The position numbers were made by a program, and so were the translations under genes. From NCBI GenBank assembly GCA_963678705.1, contig OY783209.1, positions 372,001-436,000 on the forward strand: a stretch of 64,000 nucleotides of DNA, written 5' to 3'. Each line of letters opens with the position of its first letter. Positions within the stretch are counted from its first letter, which is position 1. The notes beneath the pieces were generated by a model. It ran no database searches. It was given only the letters and a program-made list of their open reading frames with translations, and was not told where the DNA came from. This stretch comes from Panorpa germanica (Eukaryota; Arthropoda; Insecta; Mecoptera; Panorpidae). Below, piece by piece: positions 37,067 to 48,182 of this stretch.

Positions 37067-38561
37067 CTATTTTTGTTTCTTATTTTTCTTAGATTTAATT
37101 TTCTGGTCCTTTTTAAGTTTGGGAACCTCTTGCTGTTTCATTATTTCGGCAGCTCCCATTTTAGATTTTTTGTCTTTGCTGACTAATGGAACAGTAGCCT
37201 TCTTTTTTGCTTTTTCTATTCCACCACTTTTCTTTTTTAAAAGTTTATCTTTCAATGAATCTTGATTTTTAGATTTAGTCTTTTTGTTTTTATTTTTTTG
37301 ATTGGGCGAGCTTGACGGACTAACAGGTGTCTGTGGTACGATTTTAGACTTCTTATTCTTTGCTGATTTTGATGGACTATCACCATTAAGAACATTTGCT
37401 TGTTTAGCCTTATTCTTCTTCAGTTTGTTCTTGGATGATATTTTAACGAAATTCTGTTCTTCTTCAATACTGTCATCGTTATCCACCGTTTCTTCATCAT
37501 CAGAACTCTCATAACCAATACTAAGACAAAAATAATATTATTTAAACAAATTGAATAAAATTTAATTGATAAATCTAAAAACAAACATTACTAACCTACT
37601 ATCTGCATCTTCCAAGGACAAATCAGACTCGTCTTTTTGCTTGTACCCGTTGTTTTTATTTGATGATTTCTTTGAAGGATTTTTAAATTTAGAAGGGCTT
37701 GGTACAATAACTCCATTTTCTACATTAACTTCGAAATTCACACCGGCAACCTCTGTCAACTTCTTCTGTATTTTTTTCAGCCTATAAAGAAAATTGCATA
37801 ATAAATAAGAAATCATATTTTACTAATAATATGTTCTAGTATAATATGTTATGGAAATTAATTTAATTACTTGTATTGCAATTTTTCAGAGGTTGATGCC
37901 AGTTCATCAGAAGATAAATTTCTATTCTGACGATTGAATTCTTTTTTACGAGACTTTAATAAGGGAGGGTTCTTCTCTGTAAAATTTTTTCCAGCAAAAA
38001 AACCTTTATGTTGTTTCTCTGGTGGAATATATTCAGCTGTAAAATAATCACATTTTATATAATAAATATGTTTAAGATTTGTAATTAATTTTTGTTTGAA
38101 TTAACAAAACTTACCTTTTAGAAGACGATTTTTCATTAAGTAATTATTCATAGTTTCAGCAACAATTTTAGCGACATCAGTATTAACAAACTCCACATAA
38201 CCGTAGCCTTTACTTCTTCCAGTTTTCTTTGATCGGGAAAGTCGTATTTTAGTAACACTACCGAATTGACGAAAGTAACTCCTCATTTCTTTCTCAGTAA
38301 AACCAGGGGGTAGATGGCCCAAGTATACGACGCCCCTTGTACTTTTCTTACCTTGTGGAATTGTTTTGTCATCATTTACCTTACTATCTTTAACTTTAAG
38401 TTGACCTTGCTGAAAAGTAAATTAAACAGTAATAAATAAAAATAACCACATGGACAAACATAACCTAGAAAAATAAATACCTTGATCAACTTCTTAATAT
38501 CCTTTACATTCTTAAAAAAAGTTTTCTCTTCGCCTTTAACTAAAGATACGTTTTCTGCCAT
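37067..38561 (-). CDS. NIFK: NIFK-like nucleolar RRM protein, 5 exons
   Basis: Exons in transcript order: 38481-38561, 38115-38409, 37871-38036, 37596-37781, 37067-37520; 393 residues, all junctions in phase. One RNA-recognition motif lies at about residues 48-125: RNP2 is VVYLGHLP, and RNP1 is the SKGYGYVEF stretch after SRSKKTG. The following [16 protein letters not shown] segment is the conserved post-RRM signature of MKI67-FHA-interacting nucleolar phosphoproteins (yeast Nop15 relatives), which act in 27S pre-rRNA processing for the 60S subunit. A Ser/Asp-rich acidic block ([19 protein letters not shown]) precedes a long Lys-rich tail ending KSKKNKKQK, typical of nucleolar retention. Human NIFK is about 100 residues shorter; the surplus is this tail. 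Confidence 0.92.
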
Positions 38562-39061
38562 ATTTCAATTAGTATATCAAATATATAAACAATTTTCAGA
38601 TTCACTCACGTAAAAATCGAAAATGACATTAACTTAGCCTACAAAATTTAAAGAATTTCAGCATGTGCAACGATATTAAAAGTTATACAATGAAGCAGAG
38701 ATAATACAATGAAGTTGATATTATTTTCTCTGCTTGATATTAGTTAGGATGAGTTAATAATCCCAGAACTTGCTTCACGGTCTAGCACACAGATGACGCG
38801 ATTATTTACAAAGTCTTATTCAAAGTATTATTATTAATTACTTCCACTTAACAAATGATTTATTGTATTTCGTTTATAAATCATTTAAAAGAAACACAAC
38901 CAAAACTCAAACTAGAAACTAACAATGAAAACAAAGCCGGGCATTCATTTCTTTATCATCTTTACAACTGAGTTATTTTTATGCAGTTTTATCGCGCAAT
39001 ATTTTCTTTTCAGGTCAATCGTCAAAGTTATCTCAAAGAATATATTTAATAGAGCGTATAT
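38562..39061. other. Upstream flank of NIFK-like gene
   Basis: Contains an imperfect hairpin at 38694-38736 (aagcagagataata paired with tattattttctctgctt), similar in its cagagata core to the hairpin at 34099-34141. No gene recognised. Confidence 0.4.
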
Positions 39062-39140
39062 TTAATTTAAGAATGGGCCTCACTAATATATTGATCAGTT
39101 TTCAGGATAATTTATTTTCAGAATATTTGTAAATCAATTT
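39062..39140 (+). repeat. 79-bp direct repeat, left copy
   Basis: Identical to 42461-42539 except at one base (c at 39081, t at 42480). The pair brackets the duplicated-exon locus at a spacing of 3399 bp. Confidence 0.97.
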
Positions 39141-39956
39141 TTTTTAAGAAGGATGCTTTGGAAAACTATTTAGGATTCCTAAATTATTTTGTTCTGATGT
39201 TTTGATGAATGTAGGTAAATCAAACATTTGCTCTAGGTTAATTTAAATATATTATTGAAGCTAAAGAAAGTATTAAAAACATTAAACAAACTTTTCTTTA
39301 ATGAAATTAGATCCCTATCATTATCGGGTTCATTTCTGTTTCTAACCAAAGATTTTAACCTTAACTACAGTTTATTAGAATAAAATTAATACAATTAAAA
39401 AGTTTATTCTGGGAATAAAACCACTCTGCAACAATTGTTCTGTAATAAATTAGGTGATTTCTGTAATAAATAAGCATACATATTTTTGAAGAAAATTTGC
39501 AAAATATGTCAATTTTTTGTAAATCAAATACATTTTTCAGATGAATATTGCCATCGTGGCTTATTAAATCGTAATTAGCTCAGTCTTACGAAGGCGGTCG
39601 TCAATATCAGTGCGTCTTCGGTTGGTCCGTATATTTTGCATTCAAACCAAAGTAAATTAAAAGAAATTGCTAAATTAATTTTACTAATTAGTAAAAGAGT
39701 AATATATTTGTGTTCTACAATCATCGTTTTCATAGTTTGGTGTATTATTTATTTACAAATAACTTTTTATTCCGTAAAAATTCAGTTTGAAAAATATAAA
39801 TTTCTCCTAAATTTAAGACGCCATTTTTTTTTTGGTGTGGCTGATGTGTGTTTTAAAAGTTAGTAGTGTTACAAGTAATTTTAAATTATTCTTTGGCGCG
39901 TATTTTAAACAGTTTTTAAAAGAACTAACTTTTTAACAAGTGCTTATTTGTTCTAG

Positions 39957-41123
39957 ACCTTAACATAACAATTAAATTTGATTTGTGCGAACGTCGCGAG
40001 TGTATAAAATTTTATGTAGTGTTTTGTGTAAGTGCGTTATGGGAATATTTGAATTAGAAAGGATTTTGCAGTTTCTGATACACCAGGAGGTATCCGGCAT
40101 TTGGATTTAAATTTAAAGGTAATATATAATTATTTGAATTCAACTAAACGAAAGTATACACTGCCATCTACTCGCAATATACAAATTCTTTAGTGAAGAA
40201 CATCAACAGGTTGTTATTATTGTTCCAGGCTCACATCAGGATCCAACAGCTGTAACAATGAGCTCCAGGTACGTGGAAAATTATTCTAAGCATGTGCCCC
40301 ACTAACTGATTGATTAATTTTCAGGAAAATAATTATAAACTTAATTTCAGAATATTTGCTAAACAATGTTTTTGTTAAAACGATTACTGACCTTCTAGTT
40401 TTCGGAGTTTGTTTCAGATATTCTTTGGACGAGCTGCGCCAATTCTTCAACTAAGAACTATTATTGTTGCCAGTGATGTTTTAAACATTTTGCCGAGAAC
40501 TTTAAATTACTTTTTCTCTAAATAAACAATTTATAATGTAGTTTCGGCAAACGTCGCGAGTGTCTAAAACATTGTACGAGTATAGTGTGTTGTGTGCTGT
40601 CCAGGGGCAATATTGGATTATTTATCAGAAAGGATCATCACGCCAGGAGGTATCGGGCATTTGGACTTAATTGTAAAGGTAACAAACTAATAAATAATTT
40701 ATTTTTCTATTTCAATAAATTTGTAGAAGATTCTAACCGATTTTATTTTTTTTCTAGACTCAAAATAAACAATTAATTTTAATTTCTGGAAACGCGAGTG
40801 TATAAAACCTTGTGCAGTGTTGTGTGTAAGTGCATTATTGGATTGGACTATTTCGGGCATGCGGACTTAATTGGAAAGGTAACAAACTAACAAACAATTT
40901 CTTTTTTTTTCTATTTTAAAGTACTTGTAGAAGAATCTAATTTATTTTATTATTTTCTAGACTCTAAATAAACATTTAAATTTGATTTGCGGAAACGTCG
41001 CGAGTGTATAAAATTTTGTGTAGTGTTGTGTGTAAGTGCATTATGGGAAAATTTAAATCAGAAAGGATTTTGCAGTTTCTGATCACGCCAGGAGGTATCC
41101 GGCATTTGGAGACAAATTTAAAG
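39957..41123 (+). repeat. Module A array, four diverged copies
   Basis: Copies share acgtcgcgagtgtataaaa, agtgttgtgtgtaagtgcat, the block cgccaggaggtatc(c/g)ggcatttgga and the exit aaaggtaa. Copies 1 and 4 are the most alike (162 and 163 nt). Copy 3 has lost about 40 nt of the middle. The splice donor and the preceding aaag are kept in all four, while the surroundings diverge. Confidence 0.85.
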
Positions 41124-41232
41124 GTAATAAATAGTTGCTTGAATTTTACTATTCATTTTTTAAGTGAGGAAAGTGTGTATTAATAGATTGTTCTTAATGT
41201 TTTAGGCTCACATCAGGATTCCACAGCTGTAA
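41043..41232 (+). CDS. Possible 35-residue spliced micro-ORF
   Basis: In the last module A an ATG at 41043 opens 27 codons (MGKFKSERILQF, then LITPGGIRHLETNLK) exactly to the splice donor after 41123. Joined to module B (41206) it adds AHIRIPQL and a stop at 41230-41232. Copy 1 of A/B has the same ATG and donor but is one base shorter in between, so the frame is not kept there. This argues against selection on the peptide. Listed as a weak possibility only. Confidence 0.15.
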
Positions 41233-42460
41233 CAATGGGCCCCAAGTACGTGGGCAATTATTCTAAGCATGTGCCCCACTAACTGAAAAATTACTTTACA
41301 GAAAAAATCATCCAAACAATTTTTATTATGAAAATGGTTATTAATCTTGAAAGATATTGGAGTCTGTTTCAGGAACACCTTGGACCTCTACGATTCTTGA
41401 GAGATGAATTTATTTTTGGAGCTACTGCTGTTTCATATTTTAAAAATTGATTGCTACACAATAAAATATTTGAAGGAGGGAATGAAAGAGCTAGACCGTT
41501 AAAATAAAGGTAATAATTATTTGTACTTTTTTTAACTAATTGCAGACAGTTTTATGTGGCTTTGTTCTTCTCTAAATCTATATAAATATAGTCTTAGAAA
41601 TTCTTATAACTAAAGCAATTTCTTTTATTGTTACAGATTTTTAATCAGACGTTCTTGGAGTGTTCTTACCACTAAGGAGACATTTCTTGACTTCTAGAGC
41701 AGCCTACCTACCGGATGTGCAGTTATTTTGAAAACCTTTTCTGAAATAAAGGTTACTATACTATTCTTTTTACATTTGCGCGATTTATATTTATTTTAGA
41801 AAATATTATAAGCTTTTTCATTATTACAGATTTTCTTTTACCGGAGCTTGGATGAATTTCTATTGTGGTTGACGAATTTTGGGACCTTTGGATTATCTAA
41901 CCACCCACCGGACGCAACCCTCTGCATTACTAATGCCCTATAAATAAACCAGGTTCTACTTCCGTTAATCAACATATATAATCACACACATAAACACACA
42001 CATTCGACATACAAACATACACTATACACAAACAAATTGAATCAACAGGTATGCGTTTGTTATTAAAATAATACCCATTTATCCCCCTTTTCTAACAATC
42101 TATTTCTATTCCCATAAAACCCTTTCCCATTCATGAAAATATTTATTTCCGGTACTGCACCTGACCAAATCCCTATTTTCCTTCGTCTTTTGACGAGCAG
42201 AGGTGCCGATATGATGATATCAACCCGGTGTTGGTAATTTGCCATCGGTAATGGGTTTCTGACGATTCCTCTGCAACAACTTTAGATTTTTTTTAAATTT
42301 TAATTTTGATTAACTTTTTCATTGTTACAGGCTTTTTACTGGGGCTCTAGTTTGTTCCTATACATATAGACGAGTTTCTGGGTTATTGGATCAATCTATC
42401 TTTGCTAGAGCCAGAACGATCGAACGTTCTAAGGTGACTACAATATTTCAAAGTGGAATT

Positions 42461-42539
42461 TTAATTTAAGAATGGGCCTTACTAATATATTGATCAGTTT
42501 TCAGGATAATTTATTTTCAGAATATTTGTAAATCAATTT
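42461..42539 (+). repeat. 79-bp direct repeat, right copy
   Basis: Partner of 39062-39140 with 78 of 79 bases identical. It lies between the last exon-like module and the first coding exon of the next gene. Confidence 0.97.
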
Positions 42540-42663
42540 CATAAACAAAGGAATCCGATAAAATTCATCATTTATAGGTCAATGTCATAGTTTATAGCTT
42601 TTTCAAATTAATTAAAAAACTGTTTTCATTCGAAACAAAAATAATGTAATAAAATGTTTAAAT

Positions 42664-45600
42664 ATGGATGCCGATACAGGACATGGAGATTTTATAAAAG
42701 AAACAAGTTCCAGAAAGTGGTTTCAAAGACGGCCTCCAGATTCACTGGAATCAGCATCAAAATTTTCTAAATTTAAATTCTTTGGACTTCGTAAATCAGT
42801 GGTAATTATATAATTTAACATATTTAACATCGGCTTATCTGCGATACTGAGTTCTATCACCGATAACCTCCTGCTATTTTGGTAATTATTATATGTTCAT
42901 TATACTTCAGTAAAAATAATGAAATAAAACATTTACATATTACCTGCGCTTGTATCTCGATGTGGTGTAACTTAGGTTGCAGCTAGTTTAGGCTGTTCTC
43001 CACCTTCGATACATATAATCGAACCTGTGTTCTAGAACTGATAATTTTTATGAAATTTATCATAAAAGAGTAAAACAACAATTGATTGCAGACAGAAGTT
43101 GTGAATATAGCAAGAAAGGAAACCACCGTACCAATTAGAAAAAGCTATAACTATGATAAACTAGAAGAGAAATCAGGTAAAGGAAATTATAAATGTAAAA
43201 CAAGAAAGGAAAATAGAAAAAGAACGCAACCTTCAAGATCACCACCTTTAATTCCAACTTGTGCCCATGCTATAAGAGGAAGTAAAGATCGGCCGTGCCA
43301 CAAACGAATTCCTTCATTCGGTAGCAAAGAATCACTCCCAATAACTAAAGGAGAAATTAACTTTACCCGGGTTAGTTAAACTTATTCTATTTTCATGTTA
43401 TAATTCATAGAATGGGTTTGTGTCCTAATTTCTGTAAAAGTGTACTCTATATTGATAAAGGGGGTTACTAGAACCTCAGATATCCAATTAATTTTTAATA
43501 ACTCCTTATATGTTAAGAGATATTAACAATTAAAAAAGTCATTTTTGTCTTTTTAATTATTAAAGAGATTCAACGTTGTACACCATTCTAAATGCATGTG
43601 ACCTCACAACCGCTAGTTGCTATCTCTTTTATACAATAGAGGATAAAAGAGATATATTCTTGACAGAACTCTGACAAGTTTACAAGGTACCAACCTTACA
43701 ACTCATAAATCTCTGTTATATGTATTTCTATAACAAAATATCAAATATTATTTACAGCTATTTCAAGGAACAATCAAATTTCAATATAATATCTGTCGTA
43801 ACAGGGTTTAATAAAATAAAAACTTATTATTCTTTGATTTGACTTGATTATTTCGACTACCAACAGCTACAAAACATTACCACAGCACTGAGCTACTCAA
43901 CAAATAACTGACGTATACAATAGACTGACGACAATTTCTAGCGCTAAAACTACAATTCAAATTTTTAATTGCTATATCTCCGTCAACATTAAGATATTTA
44001 TTAAAATAGACACGCCAATACACATTTATTAACATCAATTTCAATCAACAATTTAAAAATCGACCACTAAACAATGAGGACACAAGCCCATTATTAAAAC
44101 TTAATTATATTGAAATATAAATTAGCTTAGAAGTTGAAACTTTAATAGAAAAACAAATCAATGTTTAAATTTCTGATTTAAATGACGATGAGTTCGACAG
44201 GTTCACGACGATGATGACAGCAGTGATATGTTACTTCAAAGACAAATCGGGTTGCCAACCAGGAGCGCATTACTCGATGTGGAAGACCTATTTGGAAAAG
44301 TATCGACACTGCGAGAAAGGTTTGAAATTAATTTCATTTTGTTTCTATTAAATTCTTTTATAAAAACTCAAATAACTTCAAGGTTAAAAACGTTTGAAAT
44401 GAAAGTTAGAGACTCGGAAGCTGCAGTTGACGGAGATGGCGCAATCCAATTGAAAGTCTTCGACAAACCTCTGTATTCAAATAATAGCACATCCAGAAAC
44501 TATAGGAGGTATACGAAAAATACTGTGTTAGATTTTCTAGTAAGTGTTATAATATTTGCATATATTTCAGGGTAAGTATGGATGTATCTGCGTTGTCCCC
44601 CATCAAAGAGCAAACACACCCAAGTCGAACAAATATAAAGAGCGATTACGATGAAGATGCGGTGGCACCAAGGCGAAAAGACAAAGCGCATTCCAACAGA
44701 TCCAAGCGTCCACCAAATAACGAAACACAGACCCACGCTGAGCGATACAAAAAAGAGAGCAAGCCATCCAAAGACAGAAAGCCCGTGTTCTCTAAAAGAT
44801 TCTTTCAACCGGAAGTTCCACTAGAACTCAATGAAGGTACCACCGAGAAGAAAAGTGAGAGAATACAGTGTTCTATATCAAAATTGAAATCAGAAAGCAC
44901 AGCAACTTCTGCGGAATATCTTAATAAGGATTGTCAAACACAGTGCAAATGTGTTGACTGTAAGTCTGGCTGCGTACGCCTGTCTGCAGGCGTAAATGAC
45001 AACAGTCAACACATATTGAAGAATAATTATCAACACACAAGACAAATTACGCAGCAGAGAGTATTGAATGTAATCAATTACGATTCTGATAAGGATGTTG
45101 ATGAAACTGATAAATTCACAGAAACAGTCAGTGTCCACCCTGACGTACACACTAAAACCAAAAGAACAGGAAGTAAAGACGGAAGTAAAGAGTCTGATGG
45201 TAACTTAGAAAATAATGTACCTAAAATTATTAAGGAGCAATCGAATAAATATAAATTGAAACAAATCGGATCTAATTCATCGGATTCATCGAAATTGAAT
45301 AACTGCAGGTGCGCTATTGGGAGAGCTGATGGATTGTTTGCCTGCATCGAGGATTTAGCGCTTTGTGCTGAAGATCTACAAAGAAGGTGCATAATTGTTT
45401 TTGAACAATGAGTTTTTGGACAGAGTGGAATCCTTTCCAATCAGCCAGTACAATTCCCTGTATTTTATATTAAGTTGTTCTTTTTTCTTCTTAACATGTA
45501 CTTTTCAGTGCAGTTTAGTATCTAGCTTACAAAAGTTGTATTTTGATAAAAATGAAATTCCATTTCCAGAATCTTACTTCTTGAAGAGCGCACTTGTTAC

Positions 45601-47055
45601 TGCCCAAATAATAGCAAAAGTATCAAAGAATTCTTCCGGCAAACTGTCAGAAATCAGGCGTCGACATCATTTGATAATGTTAGTACCCAGGTTTCGAAGA
45701 ATTACACGAAGAAATACGATTCCAGCCCTGTGATTCGATCTCCAAATAGTAATTCATCCAGCGGTTATGATCGGGGTGAAATCTACATGGAATGCAAAGA
45801 CCCTTGCCCGGCGTACAGGCAGATTGGAACTGAAATGAATAACTTTGGCGTAGCCTTACTAGATGTGAGTATTTGGTGGAAATTTTAACTAATGATGCTT
45901 TATCGTATTTATTGATTAATCTCATATAGAGGAAGAGAAATGACCAGGAAGGATGTCACTGTAAGGACGACCCCAACAACTGCTGTTATGGAGTGGAAGT
46001 ATGGTATTATTAATAGTATCTGTGTAGATACACAATAGATGGATCCTCATAATTATTAAATGGTCCATTTAGCTTGAACTGACGAAACAAAAGCAGGAAA
46101 TGGCTGAAATGTTGGCTCTCATGAACGACTGCATGACGCGATACCGAAACCTTACAGATAACGTAAACAACGTCCAGCTGACGGTACGTCAATTACGTAA
46201 TTAATATCCAAGCAATCAATATTAATATTCCTTAATTCCTTGAAAACAAGGTGGATCAATTTGCAGAGACTGGTGATTATTTTAAACCGAAAACTTGTGA
46301 CAAATTCTCATGTCCTGAATATGTCACAAGGAATCTAGGAAGTCAGACGATCCATATGAAGACTTCTGAGATGAGAACTTGTGGAAGTGGTAAATATAAT
46401 ATTTGACTCGATATTTGACACAAAGATATTAATTATTTATTTGTATTTAATTGATTTTAGATGAAATATGTCCAAACAAACCGGGGGTTCGAATACAAGG
46501 TAAGATTCAGCGGGGTTGTGAACCATCGATTTAAAATTTCAAATCGATGAATAAACATTTTCAAATTTCAGAGAAAGTAGAAATTCTTGAACAAAGGCTG
46601 CAAAAAATGGAGATGGCGGCCATGACTGAATCTGATGAGAGTTCAACAAGTTGTTTTGGTAGAAGGAAAAAGAAAAAAAAGGTAATCTCTAATGTGTCCA
46701 ATTCTAAAATCATAATCAACATTTGTAAAACCTATAAAATTGTTAGAAAAAGAAAGAAGAGAAGCTGAAAGCGAAAATGAAAAAGATAGAAGAGAAGAAG
46801 AGGAGAGAGGAAAATAAAAAGGAAGAGAAGAGACGAAAGAAGGCTGCAAAGATAGACGCAAAGAAGAGGAGGAAAATAAAGCAAGTGAAATCCGTTGAAA
46901 CAGTGACAGAACCGGCACAGAGTTGCCCTTCTTCGACCACCCAATGGACAGAACTAGAAGATCAGTATCGACGGACCCGGGCCACCATTGTTGACAACCG
47001 GCCTCTGATTTGCAAATGTAAAAAAGCCAACTTGAGAACAACTCAGGACTACTAG
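42664..47055 (+). CDS. Unrecognised 849-residue basic protein with cysteine clusters, 12 exons
   Basis: Exons 42664-42801, 43092-43370, 44201-44319, 44383-44508, 44571-45386, 45570-45864, 45930-45998, 46073-46183, 46251-46389, 46461-46499, 46572-46681, 46747-47055; in phase throughout. I do not recognise the family. It is hydrophilic, Lys/Ser-rich, without signal peptide or membrane span. Cysteine groups punctuate it: QCKCVDCKSGC and CRCAIG...ACIEDLALC (exon 5), TCYC (exon 6), GCHCKDDPNNCCYG (exon 7). Exon 8 is a predicted coiled coil (LELTKQKQEMAEMLALMNDC). The C-terminus is a Lys/Glu-rich single helix, then ICKCKKANL. The lack of zinc-knuckle spacing and the style recall fast-evolving sperm structural proteins, but that is a guess. 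Acceptor 3 (cgacag) is poor and needs transcript support. Intron 2 holds a family A repeat, and another lies just past the stop. Confidence 0.72.
42832..42895 (-). mobile_element. SINE body fragment
   Basis: The segment cggcttatctgcgat, then gagttctatcaccgataacctcctg matches the 51.0-kb SINE body near its 3' end. It lies in intron 1 of the 849-residue gene. Confidence 0.6.
43411..44092 (+). repeat. Inverted-repeat element (family A MITE), copy 4, intronic
   Basis: The longest copy (682 bp), with both termini (aatgggtttgtgtcc and gaggacacaagcccatt) and the internal stem block ctatctcttttat...ataaaagagata. It lies in intron 2 of the 849-residue gene in the sense direction. Confidence 0.9.
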
Positions 47056-47147
47056 AGTAGCTTTAACTAAATAAGTAATATTTTGTGAAATGTATAAAAA
47101 TAGTAATTTTTAAATTTAAAATGTGTTTTATAACAAATTGCGTTTCA

Positions 47148-47803
47148 ATGGGCTTGTGTCCTCATTTTTTAGCGGTCGATTTTTTAATTGTTTATTGAAA
47201 TTGATGTTAATAAATGTGTATTGGCGTGTCTATTTTTAAATATCTAAATGTTGACGGAGAAATAGCAATTAAACATTTGTAAATTGTAGTTTTAGCACTA
47301 GAAATGGTCGGCCATATTGGTATGACGTGAAATGCATTTTAACGTCAGTTATTTGTTTATTAGGTCAGTGCTGTGGTAATGTTTTGTAGCTGTTGGTAGT
47401 CGAAATAATCAAGTCAAGTCAAAGAATAACAAGTTTTTATTTAATTTAACCCTGTTACGGCAGACATAATAATGAATTTTATTGTTCCTTGAAATATTTT
47501 GATATATAAATACATATAGCAGAGACTTATGAGCTGTACGATTGATAACATATAAACTTGCCAGAGTTCTATCTTGAATATGCTTTTTTTTTTCGCTCTG
47601 TTATATAAAAGAGATAGCAACTAGCGCTTGTGATATCATATGCAGTTGGAATGTGTACAACGTTGAATCCCTTTAATAATTAAATCACTTTTTTAATTGT
47701 TAATATCTCCTGAAATATAAGGAGTTATTAAAAAATAATTGGACATTTGAGGTTCTAGTAACCCACTTTATCAAGAAATTAAGACATAGGACACAAGCCC
47801 ATT
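47148..47803 (-). repeat. Inverted-repeat element (family A MITE), copy 5
   Basis: Complete copy in reverse orientation, from aatgggcttgtgtcctc to acataggacacaagcccatt, starting 93 bp after the stop of the preceding gene. It could supply 3' UTR sequence to that transcript. Confidence 0.9.
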
Positions 47804-48182
47804 AAATCTGTTGTACACATTTTAACAATAAATATATGAACATTGTTACGTTAATGAAAAGAATTATGAAAAACTTATTATTTCCTGTGCGTGAACTTTG
47901 ACCTTCACAGAAACGCTTGGAGAATTTATACGCATGCGCCGTTTTCCATGTACTCGTATTAATTCTATTTTTAAATTTCAAAGTTCTCGTACGAAACAAA
48001 CAATATTCATCAACTGCCTGGACTGTACTTCGCTCGTGTTCGCCCGCCACAACTGTGCACAACTGTTGAATTGCGTTAGCGCGGTTAGCGCTGTCAAGTA
48101 GTGCCATGGCCGACGATGTGTCAAATACATATATTCTTTCTAAAGCTGTAGTTTTAATATTTCTTAATATCTAATCTAAATA
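47804..48182. other. Intergenic, 5' flank of the membrane-protein gene
   Basis: Probably promoter and 5' UTR. No TATA box in a convincing position, and nothing else recognised. Confidence 0.4.

Larger units (their letters stand above)
39540..42433 (+). ncRNA. Candidate transcript locus of tandemly duplicated exon-like modules
   Basis: Four module types recur, all in plus orientation and all bounded by splice consensus. Module A (39957-40118, about 40520-40678, 40758-40878, 40961-41123) contains gtcgcgagtgtataaaa and ends aaag|gtaa each time. Module B (40229-40268 and 41206-41245) is exactly 40 nt in both copies, starts cag or tag|gctcacatcagga and ends before gtacgtgg. Module C starts after gtttcag at 40428 and 41373. 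D-type modules follow (c/t)acag at 41640, 41830 and 42331; the last ends at 42433 before gtgact. AATAAA lies at 41943. There is no long open frame. These could be alternative 5' exons of the gene at 42664, or a separate non-coding RNA. No known family recognised. Confidence 0.5.

Noticed and set aside
43406-44094. Family A repeat as part of the coding gene at 42664
   Set aside because: It has its own inverted termini and is found at four other places; the splice sites around it place it inside an intron.
46643-47041. Ser/Leu/Phe-rich minus-strand frames of 65-132 codons
   Set aside because: They are the antisense of the Lys/Glu-rich last exon of the 849-residue gene, which is enough to explain the composition.
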